Positions 1 through 18,586 of a DNA stretch of 64,000 bases are shown here, in pieces; positions within the stretch are counted from its first letter, which is position 1, and each line of letters opens with the position of its first letter. Below the pieces are notes generated by a model. It saw only the letters and a program-made list of their open reading frames with translations. It was not told the DNA's origin and made no database searches. This DNA comes from Macrobrachium rosenbergii (Eukaryota; Arthropoda; Malacostraca; Decapoda; Palaemonidae). Both the position numbers and the translations under genes were made by a program. The stretch covers positions 51,674,227 through 51,738,226 of the forward strand of contig NC_089781.1 in NCBI RefSeq assembly GCF_040412425.1, read 5' to 3'.

Positions 1-1610
1 TCGATAACAAATGGTGGAAAATACATTGAACGTCATTTAAAGACTAGTAGGCATAAGCGTGCTGATGCCTCCTCCTCTTCAAGCAAGTCAATGACCACAT
101 TCCTACAGAAGGAAGGATTTGGAGGAAAAGAAAAGAATTTGGCAGCAGCAGAAGGAACTTGGGCTCATCATGCAATGCAACACAACTTTTCGTTCTGTTC
201 TGTGGATTGCTGCACTTCCAAACTTATTAAAAAGTGTTTTGACAATTCAGTTGCATGCGCTCGCACCAAAACGGAGGCAATTTTGAACAATGTTTTCCTG
301 CCTGACGCCTTAGAATCCTTAAAAGAGGATTTGACTCAGGTAAATTGTGTGACATTATATTGTGACTGCTCTAATCACAGAAATATTAAATTTTGTCCCT
401 TATTGGTTAGATACTTTTTGCCCTGCCATGTTGTCAAGGTTAAAATTTTGGAAGTTAAAAATCTAGGTGGAGAAACGAGTGAAATACTTTCAGACTACAG
501 TATATACAAGAAACTCTCAGTTCTAATGAATTGTCTCCTAAATTGTTGGCATTGTGTGCTGACAACACAAATTGCAACTTTGGTGGAGCATCAAGGGGAG
601 GCAAAAATAATGTTTTACCGGATGCAACAAAATCTAGGAAGAAAATTAATTGGTACTGAATAACTGTAAGAAAGCTACATCGGACTGTCAACCTGTAGAT
701 GGAGAAGCAATAACAGTGAAGATATTTTCTTTTTTCTACATTCATACTGTTATAGTAGAGCAACTGAAAGAAATTTGTGAAAATGTTGATGTACATTATA
801 AAAATTTATTAGTATATAGTAAGACAAGGTGGCCTGATTTAAGACCAGCTATTGAGAGGATTCTGAAGTTATTCAAATCTTTGAAAACATATATTTTTTG
901 TCACAGGACAAATGTCCCAGCCTTCTTAAACAGTTCTTTGAGGATTCATTTGCTGAAGTGTGCTTTTTTTTTTTTTACACAGTCAAGGTACAGCATTTCA
1001 TATTGCACAATGAAGGTCGAGTCCCAAAAAGTTTCTATGATGGAAGTTTCTTGTATTTTAAGAGATTTGAAAATGAAGCTATCAGAAAGAAAGAAATAAT
1101 CTATTTATCCCAATCATGAGATGCTTCGAGATTCAGAAGGGAAAGGGCATGATGTAGGACATTTTAAAATTGTAGTTGAATCATTTTACGGAACAATTTT
1201 GATGGATCCTTGTTCAAAATAAAGCAGTATCTTGGTCTTAAGTTCAAGAAGTACTGAATTTTATTCAAAAGACAAAACCTAATTTTACATTGGATGACAA
1301 TGGACTTTTTGATGAGGTTACGTATGTTAAGGAGTTTTTGACGAATGAAAAGATGCAAGAATGGACAGACAATGATTCGGAAGTGGATAAGAAATGGTTA
1401 GAGATTTTCTCACACTTTCGTAATAAAAATATTCATTTTAAAAACATTTCAAAGCTTGTTGAGTTTTGCCTGTGTCTCCCTGGGTCCAGTGCTCCTGCAG
1501 ATAGAGTATTCTCTCTAATGAAAACTTTTGGACATCAGAGAAAAGCTGTAGGTAACTGCATTGAGGTCTGTACTAATAGTGAAATGCAAATTCGACTAGA
1601 GTTCCTCTGA
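1..1610 (+). pseudogene. hAT-type transposase relic, left end outside window
   Basis: Decayed transposase of the hAT (hobo/Ac/Tam3) superfamily, a cut-and-paste DNA transposon enzyme. The frame is open from base 1 to 663. It begins with the tail of a BED/TTF-like zinc finger (ERHLKTSRHKR) followed by a Ser-rich linker and MTTFLQKEGF. A second frame (about 650-1099) carries the hAT-like core segment YSKTRWPDLRPAIERILKLF, and a third (898-1119) overlaps it. The best signal is 1290-1610, where LPGSSAPADRVFSLM matches the C-terminal hAT dimerisation domain. At least three frame changes, a T-run near 964-974 and a gap at 1120-1289 show that it is dead. The N-terminus and left inverted repeat are outside the window, and no right terminus or target duplication was identified. 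The family call rests on the C-terminal motif; the middle is weaker. Confidence 0.75.
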
Positions 1611-1927
1611 CTTCTATGATTATCTTAAAACTCAACCCTCACTCCTTAGGAAAATAAAATCAAGCCAGAAATACATCAAGAGTAATGGTTAATGTAAAAA
1701 TGTTTTTGTTTTATTTTATTATTTATAGGATCATGTCTATAGTTTCCCTTTTATGCTATCAAAGCATATATTTTACTGTTGAAAGTAACACTTGCTCTGA
1801 ATAAATGTTGACAGAGTCATACTCTCATTTATTCAGATGTTTGTATATATATCTAAATATATAATTCTTTGAAGAGTAAATCTCATATGTCAGAATGAAA
1901 AGATCAAGTAGCTGCAATTCTGTAATT
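1611..1927. other. AT-rich non-coding stretch
   Basis: I see no gene here. The 3' end of the hAT relic probably lies in it, but no inverted terminus was recognised. Confidence 0.5.
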
Positions 1928-1952
1928 TCTCTCTCTCTCTCTCTCTCTCTCT

Positions 1953-2031
<79 letters not shown>
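1928..2031. repeat. (CT)n then (AT)n compound microsatellite
   Basis: About 24 bp of CT dinucleotides, a short TTTC break, then about 75 bp of uninterrupted AT from 1957. Confidence 0.97.
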
Positions 2032-2034
<3 letters not shown>

Positions 2035-2093
2035 CCCACGTGGGCAGAGTGATCACAACGCCGTCTAGGAAGAAAAGCTGTAACTTATGACGC

Positions 2094-2129
2094 TATAAAA
2101 GAGCCCTGGACAAGACGCCCTCCCTCAGA
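2094..2129 (+). promoter_or_regulatory. candidate core promoter: TATA box plus initiator
   Basis: TATAAAAG at 2094-2101 is followed about 31 bases downstream by TCAGA (2125-2129), which fits the arthropod initiator TCAGT with A2127 as +1. The surroundings are GC-richer than the flanking DNA. This spacing is what a focused RNA polymerase II promoter uses. It could belong to a host gene or to the leader/LTR of a retroelement. No coding frame of note follows within the next 800 bases. Confidence 0.4.
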
Positions 2130-2841
2130 ATTGTCGGCGGTGCCACGGACTCCAGAGCTCCGTCCCTTGCTCTATCCACTGCCTATTTCAAAAACATGGC
2201 TGGCAGTAACAAAGTAACTTTTGATGTGAATTAATTCGCTCCTTCGCTGGTCCTCATAAGAAGAAACTTCAGCTCCTAAAGGAAGGGTAAAGTACCAGGA
2301 TTTAAGGTTTTTCGTCAGCCACGTTCCCTTCCTTTTCATAGTGGAATATAATTACAATAAGACCTGTATTGCTTATATTTTGTGCTGTTTAATTTGGAAA
2401 GCATTTACGAGAAGAGTAACGTAATCGCTTGATGTTCGAGTCACGGGAATCGAGTTCAGTCTAGGCATCTTCCATGCAATTCGTCGATTCCCTCATTAAA
2501 GTGTTAGTCCCAGTTAAGTAACCGTAAGTGTTTGATTGCAGGATAGGACTACCCATCTGTGGAACTGTGTCACTTCGTGTGCGTAGCTTCCCTCGCTGCT
2601 TCTTTATCAACAACTTTGAAGCGGGATCCCTCCAGGAAATTCCCGTCATGTGCTTTCGCCTCATTACTCCAGAATTACGCTATCAGTAGTTTGATGTGTT
2701 TTCTTTTGTAAATATAATGAATTAAGTTAAACCCCAGAGTTTATCTAATCACTTCCCCTGAAGTAGCCTTTCAGGCGTATTTTGTTGTTTGTAATTTTAG
2801 CTGTCCCCAAGGCCAGAGTCCAGATTTCTGTAGTAGTTAAG
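2127..2841 (+). other. possible untranslated leader exons downstream of the TATA/initiator
   Basis: From the putative start at 2127 the first good donor is AGG|GTAAAG at 2287. Further on, a pyrimidine-rich stretch ends in TTTTAG at 2800, followed by a 41-base segment (2801-2841) that ends at a consensus donor, AAG|GTAAGT. So 2127-2286 and 2801-2841 could be two non-coding leader exons of a transcript running rightwards. The only ATG frame is very short (MAGSNKVTFDVN then stop, from 2196). I do not recognise the sequence; an LTR or retroelement leader is the alternative. All splice calls are by eye. Confidence 0.3.
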
Positions 2842-2912
2842 GTAAGTTGCATGTCATCCCTAGTATACCCCATTTATGTAGCAAGATCCCAGCTTTAAAA
2901 TTACAAGAATAA

Positions 2913-5098
<2,186 letters not shown>

Positions 5099-5978
5099 TG
5101 AAATATTTTTATCACACTGTCATTTATATACGATCATGAAGCTACAAAAGTCGCTTAATATCAAATTCACGCTACCTCGGGAATATCTCCGAAGGAGAAT
5201 TATCGCCGTAGGGGAATTTATATAAGTGTCTTGATGGTACCCATCAAGACACGAACCATTCACATGGGCCTATTGAGCGACTCCAGTGGACGTTACCACT
5301 ATGCCATCAAGAGAGGTATAAGTCATTACCGAGTCTGCTGTACTCTTTTCCCGTCGAGCGGGGAAATTGTATAACCTCGCAGTGACCCACCTCCGCCATG
5401 ATAGTTCGTTGGTATGTTTGGAACACGAAGCTCTTATTATGAAATTTTTATCACAACGTGATTTATATACAATCATGAAGCTACAAATGTGCGGCAATAT
5501 CAAATTCACGCTACCTCGGGAATATCTCCGAAGGAAATTATGTGAAGGGGAATTTATATAAGTGATAAATGAATTAGTACCCATCGGGACACGAACCCTT
5601 GACATGGGCCATTCAGCGACTCCAGTGGACGTTACCACTACGCCATCAAAGAGGTATAAGTCATTACTGGAGTCTGCTGTACTCTTTTTCCCATCGAGTG
5701 GGAAATTGTACTTAGCCTCGGCAATGACCCACCTCCGCCATGATAGTTCGTTGGTACGTTTGGAACACGCAGCTCTTATTATGACATTTTTATCACACCG
5801 TGATTTATATACAATCATGAAGCTACAAATGTAAGCAATATCAAATTCACGCTACCTCGGAATATCTCGAAGGAGAATTGTCGCCGAAGGGAATTTATAT
5901 AGTGATAAATGATTGGTATCCATCGGGACACTACCCTTGACATGGGCCTATTCAGCGACTCCAGTGGATGTTACCAGT
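5099..5978 (-). repeat. tRNA-like SINE-type tandem array, minus-oriented part
   Basis: About 2.5 units of a ~350-bp repeat lie in reverse orientation, with tRNA-like heads near 5230-5310, 5580-5660 and a truncated one ending at 5978. Order along the unit (5' to 3' on the minus strand): a short leader; a head with A box TGGCGTAGTGG and B box GGTTCGTGTCC; a conserved body (CTTCGGAGATATTCCCGAGG); and a tail ending GTGATAAA before (AT)n. Open frames in it (for example 5270-5818 minus) are repeat shadows. The polarity flips at 5978. Confidence 0.85.
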
Positions 5979-8900
5979 ACAGCAGACTCGGTAATGACTT
6001 ATACCTCTCTTGATGGCGTAGTGGTAACGTCCACTGGAGTCGTTGAACAGGCCCATGTCAAGGGTTCGTGTCCTGATGGGTATAAATTCATTTATCTCTT
6101 ATATAAATCTCCTTAAAACGATAATTCTCCTTTTGGGGATATTCCTGAGGTAGCGTGAATTTGATATTAAGCGACATTTGTAGCTTCATGACTGTATATA
6201 AATCACAGTGTGATAAAAAAATTTCATGATAAGAGCTGCGTGTTCCAAACGCACCAACGAACTACCATGGCGGAGGTGTGGGTCATTGCCGAGGCTAAGT
6301 ACAATTTCCCGCTCACGACGGGAAAAAAGAGTACAGCAGACTCGGTAATGACTTATACCTCTCTTGATGGCGTAGTGGTAACGTCCACTGGAGTCGTTGA
6401 ATAGGCCCATGTCAAGGGTTCCTGTCCCGATGGGTACCAATTCATTTATCACTTATATAAAGCCCCCTTCGGCAATAATTTTCCTTCGGAGATATTCCCG
6501 AGGTAGCGTGAATTTGATATTAAGCGACATTTGTAGCTTCATGATTGTATATAAATCACGGAGTGATAAAAAATTTCATAATAAGAGCTGCGTGCTCCAA
6601 ACGTACCAACGAACTATCATGGCGGAGGTGGGTCATTGCCGAGGCTAAGTAAATTTCCCCGCTCACGACGGGAGAAAAGAGTACAGCAGACTCGGTAATG
6701 ACTTATACCTCTCTTCATGGCGTAGTGGTAACGTCCACTGGAGTTGCTGAATAGGCCCATGTCAAGGGTTCGTGTCCCGATGGGTACAATTCATTTATCA
6801 CTTATATAAATTCCCCTTCAGCGAAAATTCTCCTTCGGAGATATTCCCGAGGTAGCATGAATTTGATATTAAGTGACATTGTAGCTTCATGATTGTATAT
6901 AAATCACGGTGTGATAACAAACTTCATAATAAGAGCTGCGTGTTCCAAACGTACCAACGAACTGTCATGGCGGAGGTGGGTCATTGCCGAGACTAAGTAC
7001 AATTTCCCCGCTCACGACGGGAAAAAAGAGTACAGCAGACTCGGTAATGACTTATACCTCTCTTGATGGCGTAGTGGTAACGTCCACTGAAGTCACTGAA
7101 TAGGCCCATGTCAAGGGTTCGTGTCCCGATGGGAACCAATTCATTTATCACTTACGAGTATATAAATTCCCCTTCGGCGATAATTCTCCTTCCGAGATAT
7201 TCCCAAGGTAGCGTGAATTTGATATTAGCGACATTTGTAGCTTCATGATTATATATATAATAAATTCCTTCGGGCGATAATTCTCCAACGGAGATATACC
7301 GAGGTAGCGTGGATTTGATATTGCGACATTTGTAGCTTCATGATTGTATATAAATCACGTGTGTGATAAAAATTTCATAACAAGAGCTACAGAGTTCCAA
7401 ACGCATTTCAATGAACTGTCATGGCGGAGGGGGTCATTGTCGAGGCTAGTATAATTTTCCCCGCCACGACGGGTAAAAGCAGTACGACATCTCCGGCAAA
7501 AGACTTATACCCTCTTTGATGGCTCAATGGTTTACGCCAACTGAGTCGCTGAATAGGTTTTCGCCGCAGGTTCGTGTCCTCACGATTCCAATCTCATTGG
7601 TCACTTATATAAATCTTCTTCGCGACAATTCTCCAAACTGAGATATACCCAGGTAGCGTGATTTCGATATTGCTTACATCTGTAGCTTCATGATTGTATA
7701 TAAAATCACTGTGTGATAAAATTTATATAACAAGAGCTGCAGTCAACGAACCAATGAACTGTCATGGCGGAGGTGGGTCATTGTCGAGGCTAGTACATCT
7801 CTCCCCGCCCACGACGGTAAAAGCAGCATGACATCTCGGCAAAAGACTTATACCTCTCTTGATGGCTCAATGGTTAACGCCAACTGGAGTCGAATGAGGT
7901 GGCCGTCAGCGGTTCGTGTGTCCCCACCATTCCAATTCATTTATCATTTATATAAATTCTTCGCGACAATTCTCCAACGGAGATATACCGAGGTAGCGTG
8001 GGATTTCGATATTAAGTTTACATTTCCAGCTTCATGATTGTATATAAATCACGTGTGATAAAAAATTTCATAACAAGAGCTGCGTGGTTCCAAACGCATC
8101 AATGAACTGTCATATGGAGGTGGGTCATTGTCGAGGCTAGTACACTTTCCCCGCTCACATTGACGGGTAAAAAAGCAGTACGACATCTCGGCAAAAGACT
8201 TATACCTCTCTTGATGGCCTCAATGGTTTACGTCAACTGGAGTCGCTGAATAGGCTTTCGTCGCGGGTTCGTGTCCCCACGATTCCAATTCATTTATCAC
8301 TTATATAAATTCCTTCGGCGACAATTCTCCAACGGAGATATACCGAGGTAGCGTGATTTCGATATTGCGACATTTGTAGCTTCATGATTGTATATAAATC
8401 ACGGGTGATAAAATTTCATAACAAGAGCTGCGTGGTTCCAAACGTACCAATGAACTGCCATGGCGGAGGTGGGTCATTGTCGAGGTTAGCACACCTTCCC
8501 CGCTCACGACGGGTAAAAGCAGTAACGACATCTCGCAAAGACTTATTCTCTCTTGATGGCTCAATGGTTTACGCCAACTGAGTCGTTGAATAGGCTTTTG
8601 CCTTCGCAGGTTCGTGTCCCCACGATTCCAATTCATTTATCACTTATATACCCCCTTCGGCGACAATTCTCCAACGAGATACCGAGGTATGTGGATTTCG
8701 ATATTGCTTATTATCTGTAGCTTCTGAGCATTGTATATAACCACGGTGTACTTATTAAGGGAGTTCCAAACGTACCAATGAACTGTCATGGCGGAGGTGG
8801 GTCGAATGAGGCTAGTACACTTTCCTGCTCACGACTTCGGGTGTAAAAGAGTACGACATCTCTGGCAAAAGACTTTATACCTCTTACGGCTCAATGGTTT

Positions 8901-9505
8901 ACGCCAACTGGAGTCGCTGAATAGGCTTTGTCGGGTTCGCAGGTCCCCACGATTCCACCATTTATCACTTATATAAATTCTTCGCGACAATTCTCCAACG
9001 GAGATATAATGAGGTAGCGTGGAATTTCGATATTGCTGGCATTTGTAGCTTTGATTAGCTTCATAACAAGAGAGTTTCCAAAATATAAAATCACGGTCAT
9101 TGTCGATAAAAATTTTCGCCATAACAAGCAAGAGTTGATGGCTCAATGGTTTACGCCAACTGGAGTAAACGCATCATTCATTGAACTTATAAACTCCTTC
9201 GCGACAATTTCTCCAACGGGAGGTGGGTCATTGTCATTTGTAGTGTTATACACTTTCCCCGCTTCACGACGGTAAAAGCAGTACGACATCTCGCAAAAGA
9301 CTTATACCTCTCTGATGGCTCAATGGTTTACGCCAACTGAGTCGCTGGTCAGGTTTTCGTCGCGGCTGTGGTCCCCACGATTCCAATTCATTTATCACTT
9401 ATATAAATTCCTTCGCTACAATTTTCCAACGGAGATTTACCGAGTATGTGAATTTCCGACATTGCTTACTTACTTCATGATTGTATAAATCACGGTGTAA
9501 TAAAC
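5979..9505 (+). repeat. tRNA-like SINE-type tandem array, plus-oriented part
   Basis: About 11 units of the same ~350-bp repeat, head to tail. A-box starts fall near 6010, 6368, 6715, 7065, 7510, 7861, 8215, 8559, 8890, 9139 and 9316. Copies up to about 7.25 kb have the head GATGGCGTAGTGGTAACG; from about 7.3 kb they have GATGGCTCAATGGTTTACG, a second subfamily. Beyond about 8.7 kb the copies are shortened and scrambled. No long coding frame is conserved. It resembles RNA polymerase III-transcribed SINEs in having A and B boxes, but it is unusual in being a regular tandem array. Confidence 0.85.
6368..6427 (+). promoter_or_regulatory. internal pol III-type A and B boxes (representative copy)
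   Basis: TGGCGTAGTGG at 6368-6378 fits the A-box consensus TRGYNNARNNG. GGTTCCTGTCC at 6417-6427 is one base from the GGTTCGTGTCC seen in sister copies and near the B-box consensus. The spacing is that of a tRNA gene, although no full cloverleaf with CCA-type ends can be drawn by eye. Other units of the array carry the same pair. Confidence 0.6.
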
Positions 9506-10023
9506 CATTTGTGTATGAAGAAATGATGTACATATTCTGTTATGTATGAATTTATTAGAAATTGATATCTCAGAGGAAGACCCTCTCTTTTACCCTATTA
9601 GTCTGTTACCCTATCGATCTATATTCACTTACAAGATGACTAATGAATCAATATATTAAAAAATACTTGAAAAAATAACTTACCACAGACGACCAAGCAA
9701 AAAATATACCAGAAGAAGAAAGTGATCCTCTGGGTTGGAGCTTTCATCAATAGGAAAATTCATGCTAGACCAAATTGCGAAATATATTGGTGAATCTGAG
9801 TGGTCCCTTCCCGATTACGAGGCTGAATTCTTCTGAGATTTCAGACTGACCTTAAGACGGACCTATGGCAGGGTCGTGATCACGATGCAGGTCATATCTG
9901 TAATAAAATGGAAAAAGTGCTGAAAGGTAATTTCTTATTTTATTATTATCTTTAGAAAGACAGGCATAGAAATAATTAACAGTATAAATGCAGTTGTAGC
10001 CTGGACTGATGAAATTTAGTATT

Positions 10024-10027
<4 letters not shown>
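9506..10027. other. no recognisable gene
   Basis: Unique-looking AT-rich sequence between the tRNA-like array and an (AG)n tract. I could assign no coding frame or element. Confidence 0.5.

Positions 10028-10081
<54 letters not shown>
10028..10081. repeat. (AG)n microsatellite
   Basis: About 54 bp of uninterrupted AG. The Leu-Ser frame on the minus strand is its shadow. Confidence 0.97.
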
Positions 10082-10084
<3 letters not shown>

Positions 10085-10708
10085 CTGAAACAATCCAATC
10101 CAGCACTTACCATGTAATACCATGTAATTTACGAAATCTTCCTGCTCTTATATTTGACTGTACCCAGTCTTGTTAGCTCTGTTCCACGCTGGCATTTCCT
10201 TCCATGGAACAACTCGACAAAATAATTTACATCTCATCTCCAAGGCTGGAGATGTATCGCAATCACAAGTGAGAGAAAAAACTAAAAATATCAACAGTTA
10301 AAAACATGTTCCAGTCACTATGAAGGCTTAATAAAATAATGATAACGGTGATGGTGCGCACTTGCAGTGATAGAAAGGAGTTTTGTATCGGCAGCGAAGC
10401 TAGTTGGCACTGTTAGTAGTGCGAGGATTGATGATGATTTATAGTGGTGATAATTTACTCGGTATTTGTTTAATTATGGTGAAGTTATTATTTTCCACCT
10501 ATGTGATGTTGATCATTGGTGATATTTGGTAGTGTCAAGGTAAGTCCTGTTACTTAGCGAAAATGACATAACCGGAACATGACTGGTTATGTAGTGGTAT
10601 GTATTGGTCAATGGGCTGAGCGGTGAAAGCGTGAGACATTCAGGTAGGGGTTAGCTGCATTAGTTTGTTATTTTTCCCAGATTAGGCCTATAAGAATTTT
10701 ATAATATA
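10082..10708. other. no recognisable gene
   Basis: Moderately AT-rich sequence with no frame or motif I can support. Confidence 0.5.
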
Positions 10709-10717
10709 TATATACAC

Positions 10718-10800
<83 letters not shown>

Positions 10801-10804
10801 TATG
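10709..10804. repeat. (CA)n-(TA)n compound microsatellite
   Basis: Broken CA repeats, then TA dinucleotides. It abuts the left copy of the inverted dispersed repeat that begins at about 10805. Confidence 0.95.
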
Positions 10805-11055
10805 TCTCACACATTGCCACAGGTGAAAAATAAGAAACGGGTGTAGGTCCTGATCGGTTTCCACTTTATTTCCAAGCCTTTGACGAAGGACTGATACAGA
10901 GTATTAGAAGTCACAAATAAATATACTACAGAAACAGTACTCACGACGCCACAGCCGTTTGGGACTAAAGATCATAACCGACAGGCCAGTTAAGTAGGAG
11001 GGCCTTCAAAACTCATTTTGGCTAAAATGCAATTTACTCTCGGGAACAATACTTA
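10805..11055 (-). repeat. dispersed repeat, left inverted copy
   Basis: About 250 bp that matches the reverse complement of 11440-11697. Diagnostic strings are CACAGGTGAAAAATAAGAAA, GACTTTATTTCCAAGC-like text and GACGAAGGACTGATACA. Read on the minus strand it ends with a direct run into the microsatellite. The style (GGAAATAAAG followed by a CAGGACCT hairpin-like end) resembles terminal repeats of Penelope-like elements, but no coding sequence accompanies it, so the family is an inference. Confidence 0.7.
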
Positions 11056-11439
11056 AGACTACAGATTCCACACCACCGATATTAAAGGATCAAGTTGCCA
11101 TCCTTTGACTGATATTCATAATATGGCTGTAACTTTCGTTTATAAAGGTAGATTCAATGATATTCCTTTCAATGATATTCACTTTTGCCTCTTTCAGTTG
11201 ATAGCATGATTTTCTCACTAACATGTACAAAAATACCAGTCCAAAGAGATGTATAAACATGATCCTTTAATATTGAAAGAAATTTGCAAGTGTTCTGTTG
11301 AGTAGGCGGTAGAAATGTATGGAAATAAGATTAATATATTTGTAAGCACAGTATGGGGGGCAGCAGTGCTAATGGGTTTCAACCATATCTTCTTTGTCTA
11401 TTTGTACCTGTAGTGCTCTATGGTCTGTACGTTTACCAT
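11056..11439. other. unique spacer between the inverted copies
   Basis: 384 bp with no coding frame that I recognise. With the flanking arms it makes a 0.9-kb fold-back unit. Confidence 0.5.
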
Positions 11440-11697
11440 TATTGTCCCCTGAGAGTATATTGTGATTTTTAGCCAAATGAGTTTTGAAGGACGCTCCTAC
11501 CTTTACACCAGCCTGTGGGCGGATCTGTAGTCTCAAACGGTTGTGTATGTTCGTCAGGACTGTTTCTGTAGTATATATATTTGTGACTTCTAATACTATG
11601 TATCAGTCCTTCGTCAATAGCTTGGAAATAAAGTCGAAACCGGCCAGGACCTGCATTCCGTCTCTTATTTTGACCTGTGGTAATGTGTGATAAATGA
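11440..11697 (+). repeat. dispersed repeat, right inverted copy
   Basis: Plus-oriented partner of 10805-11055, containing TCAGTCCTTCGTCAATAGC, GGAAATAAAGTCGAAACCGG and ACCTGTGGTAATGTGTGATA. It is followed by GTGATTATAATCAT and then (AT)n, the same junction seen at 32030-32050. Confidence 0.7.
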
Positions 11698-11719
11698 CTC
11701 AGGTACAAAAGTGATTATA

Positions 11720-12148
<429 letters not shown>

Positions 12149-12191
12149 ATATATATATTAATATATATAATCATAAAGCAACAAATATTCT

Positions 12192-12425
12192 ATATCCAGT
12201 TCACGCTGGACTGTTAGCTCAGTGGTTTTGACCGTCGACTGGAGTCCTTGAAAGTACCGAATCGAGTGTTCAGTATACTGCAATACCTAACTTTATCGCT
12301 TAAAAATTCCCTTTCGGTGATAATTCTCCTTCGGAGATATTCCACAGTATCATGGAATTGGATATTAAACGACATTTGTAGCAATGGTTGTATGTACATC
12401 ACTGTTTGATAAAGAAATGTCATTA
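12192..12425 (+). repeat. solitary copy of the tRNA-like SINE-type repeat
   Basis: TAGCTCAGTGG at 12215-12225 is an excellent A box; the B-box position (about 12259-12272) has decayed. The body CTCCTTCGGAGATATTCC and the tail CATTTGTAGC...GATAAAG match the 5.1-9.5 kb array. The copy ends directly in an (AT)n tract. Confidence 0.8.
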
Positions 12426-12442
12426 TATATGTACATATATAT

Positions 12443-12488
<46 letters not shown>

Positions 12489-12626
12489 TATTTATATATT
12501 TACTTTATATGTGCATATATGTATATACAGTATATATACATATATGTATATATATATACATATAATATATGTATAAATATGTATATATATCTCTATCTAT
12601 ATATATGTGTGTATATATATATATAT
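12426..12626. repeat. imperfect (AT)n with ATGT breaks
   Basis: A 200-bp AT-rich simple repeat attached to the 3' end of the tRNA-like copy. Confidence 0.95.
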
Positions 12627-12792
12627 TTTTATAGAGACATTTGATACATGAATAAATATTAAAGGGGGTGCCTGTTCATTTTTGAACAGTTTGAGAAATA
12701 TATTATTTCCTTTCGTGAGCGATATAAAATTGATTGATTTTATTTGACCACCGTGAATAAAATTCTGAAAAGTATTTATTAACCATTCACAC

Positions 12793-17386
<4,594 letters not shown>

Positions 17387-17417
17387 CTGAAAAAAGAAGA
17401 ATCTATTAGTTAAGTAT

Positions 17418-17805
<388 letters not shown>

Positions 17806-18034
17806 AATTCAGGAACATTAATTGAAAGCTTCATTTAGAGAATTGAATGAATTATTGATAGGTAAATATACAACTTACTTAATTTCTAATCAAATTCATT
17901 ATACTAGGGAGAAGATTAGCGATATAGTTGGCTTCTCTCTCTGAAGTATGATGAATATTGATTAGAATGGAAATAAGACAATACTTAACTCCCTTACAAT
18001 AGATCCTTTACTTTCTCCAAGCGAAGCAATTAAA

Positions 18035-18044
18035 AGGATTATAA

Positions 18045-18141
<97 letters not shown>

Positions 18142-18255
18142 GGCTATACATATATATGTACATACATACATACATACATAGAAATATATATTCATATGTA
18201 TATATATAGTATATATACAGTATATATATATATACAGTATATATATATATCTATT
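18035..18255. repeat. (AT)n with CATA stretches
   Basis: Simple repeat with two AT blocks and a (CATA)n section at about 18160-18180. Confidence 0.95.
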
Positions 18256-18533
18256 ATTTCCTTGCTTATTTTATTGAGAAAAATTTAGGAAGAGAAGAAG
18301 AGTGAACAAGTGTCAAGAAAGATAAACAAAAGAAACAAATCGATTTCAACACACATTTTGGGTAACTGAATCTTTCGAAGATTTTTATTTTGTTTTCAAG
18401 CAATGTTGTTAGATTTTGTATAAATTGGCCTAATTTAAAAAAGGATGTGTAGTACTATAACGATCTGAAAGTTTTCACCAGTAAATTAACGAGTAATATG
18501 AGATTTAGACATTACTTAAATGGTACAATGCTT

Positions 18534-18540
<7 letters not shown>

Positions 18541-18582
<42 letters not shown>
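18541..18582. repeat. (CA)n microsatellite
   Basis: About 42 bp of CA, followed by a short AG run. Confidence 0.97.

Positions 18583-18586
<4 letters not shown>

Noticed and set aside
5270..5818. 182-codon minus-strand frame and neighbours up to 6648
   Set aside because: They run through the tandem tRNA-like repeat and repeat with it; not conserved as protein between units.
6000..9400. Possible genuine tRNA genes
   Set aside because: A and B boxes are good, but acceptor and anticodon stems do not form a full cloverleaf and copies are tandem with long bodies; SINE-type repeat fits better.
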